In this document: positions 6,567 through 7,676 of the stretch, in pieces | Layout of the letters: every line of letters begins with the position of its first letter | Numbering within the stretch: position 1 is the first letter of the stretch | Assembly: GCA_964440875.1 (NCBI GenBank) | Contig: CAYTTS010000054.1 | Span: 1-7,676, forward strand | Origin: JAAZDN01 sp964440875 | GTDB lineage: Bacteria; Bacillota_I; Bacilli_A; Erysipelotrichales; Erysipelotrichaceae | Direction of reading: 5' to 3' | DNA: 7,676 nt | Program-made: the position numbers and the translations under genes | Notes under the pieces: generated by a model | Databases searched by the model: none | Seen by the model: only the letters and a program-made list of their open reading frames with translations | Told to the model about the DNA's origin: nothing

Positions 6567-6591
6567 ATAATCGTGTGAAATTTTTGATTAT
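6567..6591. promoter_or_regulatory. Inverted repeat over the guaC -35 region
   Basis: ATAATC (6567-6572) and GATTAT (6586-6591) are exact inverted arms 13 bases apart. The right arm overlaps the -35 hexamer of the guaC promoter. It could be an operator, but six-base arms are easily found by chance in such AT-rich DNA. It is not a PurR box of the Bacillus type. Confidence 0.2.
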
Positions 6592-6611
6592 AAATATTAA
6601 TACTGTATAAT
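6584..6611 (+). promoter_or_regulatory. Promoter of guaC
   Basis: TTGATT (6584-6589) and a perfect TATAAT (6606-6611) are 16 bases apart. The start point would be around 6616-6620, which makes the leader about 60 bases long, longer than the 20-30 base leaders of the other genes in this window. Confidence 0.72.
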
Positions 6612-6619
6612 GTTCATTG

Positions 6620-6666
6620 GTGAAATAGTGGTAGTTACATCTTTGAGATAAGATATGCTATTTTAC
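6620..6666 (+). promoter_or_regulatory. Leader hairpin of guaC ending at the ribosome binding site
   Basis: GTGAAATAG (6620-6628) pairs over nine positions with CTATTTTAC (6658-6666), with one G-U wobble. Inside, ATCTT (6639-6643) pairs with AAGAT (6650-6654) around the loop TGAGAT. The 5' arm begins almost at the predicted transcript start, and the 3' arm ends one base before the AGAGGAGG ribosome binding site begins to count. The layout suits either a 5'-end stabilising structure or a small ligand- or protein-sensing element. It does not match the purine riboswitch, which is larger and has a three-way junction. Confidence 0.4.
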
Positions 6667-6678
6667 AGAGGAGGAAAA

Positions 6679-7653
6679 ATGGAAATATTTGATTATGAAG
6701 ATATACAGTTGATTCCAAGAAAATGTGTCGTAAAGAGCCGTAGCGAATGTGACACTAGCATTCAATTTGGAAAACATACTTTTGAAATGCCTATAGTACC
6801 AGCAAACATGCAAACGGTGCTTGATGAGAAATTAGCGGTATATTTAGCTGAGCACAATTATTTTTATGTAATGCATAGATTCGAGCCAGAAACTAGAATT
6901 GCTTTCACTAAAGATATGCAGTCAAAAGGTTTAATCGCTTCAATTTCAGTGGGAATTAAAGATAGTGAATATGATTTTGTTAAATCACTAGTAGAAGAAA
7001 ACTTAAGTCCAGACTACATTACAATTGATATTGCTCACGGTCATAACGAGCAAGTAATTTCTATGATTAAATTTATTAAAGAACACTTACCTGAAACTTT
7101 CGTAATTGCTGGAAACGTAGCTACACCAGATGCTGTTATTGATCTTGAAGCTGCTGGAGCAGATGCGACAAAAGTTGGAGTTGGACCTGGAAAAGTTTGT
7201 ACAACTAAATTAAAAACTGGATTTGGTACAGGTGGATGGCAATTAGCTGCACTTAAAGAGTGTGCTAGAGTTGCAAGAAAACCTTTAATCGCTGATGGTG
7301 GAATTAGAGACCACGGAGATATTGCTAAATCAGTTAAATTTGGAGCATCAATGGTCATGATTGGATCATTATTTGCAGGACATGATGAGTCACCAGGAGA
7401 AATTATTGAAGAAGACGGAGTAAAATATAAAGAATACTTCGGAAGTGCTTCAGCATTCCAAAAAGGCGAACATAAAAACGTTGAAGGAAAACGAATCGTT
7501 GTTAAGTATAAAGGACCTATTATTAATACATTAACAGAGATGAAACAAGACCTTCAATCATCTATCTCATATGCAGGTGGAAAAGATTTAGATGCAATAA
7601 GAAAAGTAGATTACGTAATCGTTAAAAATTCAATCTTTAACGGAGACAGATAA
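6679..7653 (+). CDS. guaC: GMP reductase
   Basis: GuaC converts GMP to IMP and ammonia with NADPH, feeding guanine nucleotides back into the purine pool. The protein has 324 residues and closely follows the Bacillus subtilis enzyme (326). It is a single IMPDH/GMPR-type TIM barrel with no CBS domain. Visible features are FDYEDIQLIP (4-13), VPANMQT (40-46), YVMHRFEPETR (63-73), GVGPGKVCTT (167-176) with catalytic Cys174 and Thr176, IADGGIR (204-210) for phosphate binding, MIGSLFAG (227-234), EYFGSAS (252-258) and SSISYAGG (294-301). A start at 6655 was rejected, because it would translate through the ribosome binding site AGGAGG (6669-6674), which lies four bases before the chosen ATG. It is monocistronic as far as the window shows. 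Confidence 0.96.
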   Translation: MEIFDYEDIQLIPRKCVVKSRSECDTSIQFGKHTFEMPIVPANMQTVLDEKLAVYLAEHNYFYVMHRFEPETRIAFTKDMQSKGLIASISVGIKDSEYDFVKSLVEENLSPDYITIDIAHGHNEQVISMIKFIKEHLPETFVIAGNVATPDAVIDLEAAGADATKVGVGPGKVCTTKLKTGFGTGGWQLAALKECARVARKPLIADGGIRDHGDIAKSVKFGASMVMIGSLFAGHDESPGEIIEEDGVKYKEYFGSASAFQKGEHKNVEGKRIVVKYKGPIINTLTEMKQDLQSSISYAGGKDLDAIRKVDYVIVKNSIFNGDR

Positions 7654-7659
7654 TAAAAC

Positions 7660-7676
7660 AAGGGGCTGTAACGAAA
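7660..7676. other. Left arm of a terminator or insertion-sequence end, cut by the window
   Basis: AAGGGGCTGTAACGAAA begins seven bases after the guaC stop and runs to the window edge. It is the most GC-rich short stretch between genes here. A GGGGCTGT arm is common both in strong Bacillota terminators and in the terminal inverted repeats of some insertion sequences. The matching arm (TTACAGCCCC) is not present elsewhere in the window, so the choice cannot be made from what is shown. Confidence 0.4.

Noticed and set aside
6655..6678. Upstream in-frame ATG of guaC, adding eight residues
   Set aside because: It has no ribosome binding site, lies inside the leader hairpin, and the extra residues are not in the Bacillus enzyme, whose start aligns with 6679.
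6612..6678. Purine riboswitch upstream of guaC
   Set aside because: The leader is too short and lacks the three-way junction and conserved loop bases of that class; only a simple nested hairpin is supported.
7041..7358. 105-residue open frame antisense to guaC
   Set aside because: It is a shadow of guaC; its Pro/Ala/Ser-rich composition is what the reverse of the conserved barrel would give.
1..7676. CRISPR array, tRNA or rRNA gene, toxin-antitoxin pair or phage defence cluster
   Set aside because: No regularly spaced long repeats, no cloverleaf-like or rRNA-like stretch, and no paired small genes were seen on either strand.

Overview
The window is AT-rich DNA from a low-GC Gram-positive bacterium (Bacillota, most likely class Bacilli or a close relative). 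The evidence is strong AGGAGG-type ribosome binding sites, TATAAT promoters, a GMP reductase very close to the Bacillus type, an oxygen-sensitive class III ribonucleotide reductase with a C-terminal end typical of Bacilli, and a surface protein with a Gram-positive style C-terminal membrane tail. TGG is used for tryptophan and no reading frame needs TGA to be read through, so the standard bacterial code fits. A Gemella-like or Erysipelotrichia-like organism would suit, but genus is a guess. The class III reductase implies at least part-time anaerobic growth.

Layout, left to right. Bases 1-202 hold no gene; the first 60 bases carry short direct repeats that look like the end of an IS21-type insertion sequence. 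At 203-1690 (+) is a secreted, membrane-anchored surface protein of unknown function, closed by a strong hairpin terminator. Next is a compact two-gene operon (+): cutC (1836-2576) and a HAD-superfamily phosphatase (2577-3242), driven by an extended -10 promoter with a perfect 12-bp palindrome just upstream. This operon converges on nrdG (3258-3803, -) and nrdD (3760-6018, -), which overlap and are transcribed together. The convergent pair shares one bidirectional terminator whose loop contains the nrdG stop codon. Divergent from nrdD is a small zinc-ribbon protein of the PhnA/YjdM family (6165-6503, +), with its own promoter and terminator. Last is guaC, GMP reductase (6679-7653, +), with its own promoter and a leader RNA that can fold into a closed hairpin ending exactly at the ribosome binding site. 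The window ends in what looks like the left arm of a terminator or of an insertion-sequence terminal repeat.

How the genes work together. nrdDG makes deoxyribonucleotides from ribonucleoside triphosphates without oxygen, and guaC recycles GMP to IMP; both are nucleotide metabolism but they have separate promoters on opposite strands. cutC and the phosphatase form one unit of uncertain purpose. The surface protein is unrelated to the rest and sits next to possible mobile-element debris. The gene content is mostly ordinary core metabolism. The features that most merit a second look are regulatory: the guaC leader hairpin, the cutC palindrome, a 30-bp-spaced direct repeat around the nrdD -10, and the anchor-like tail of the surface protein that lacks a sortase motif. 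I did not find a convincing new multi-gene system.
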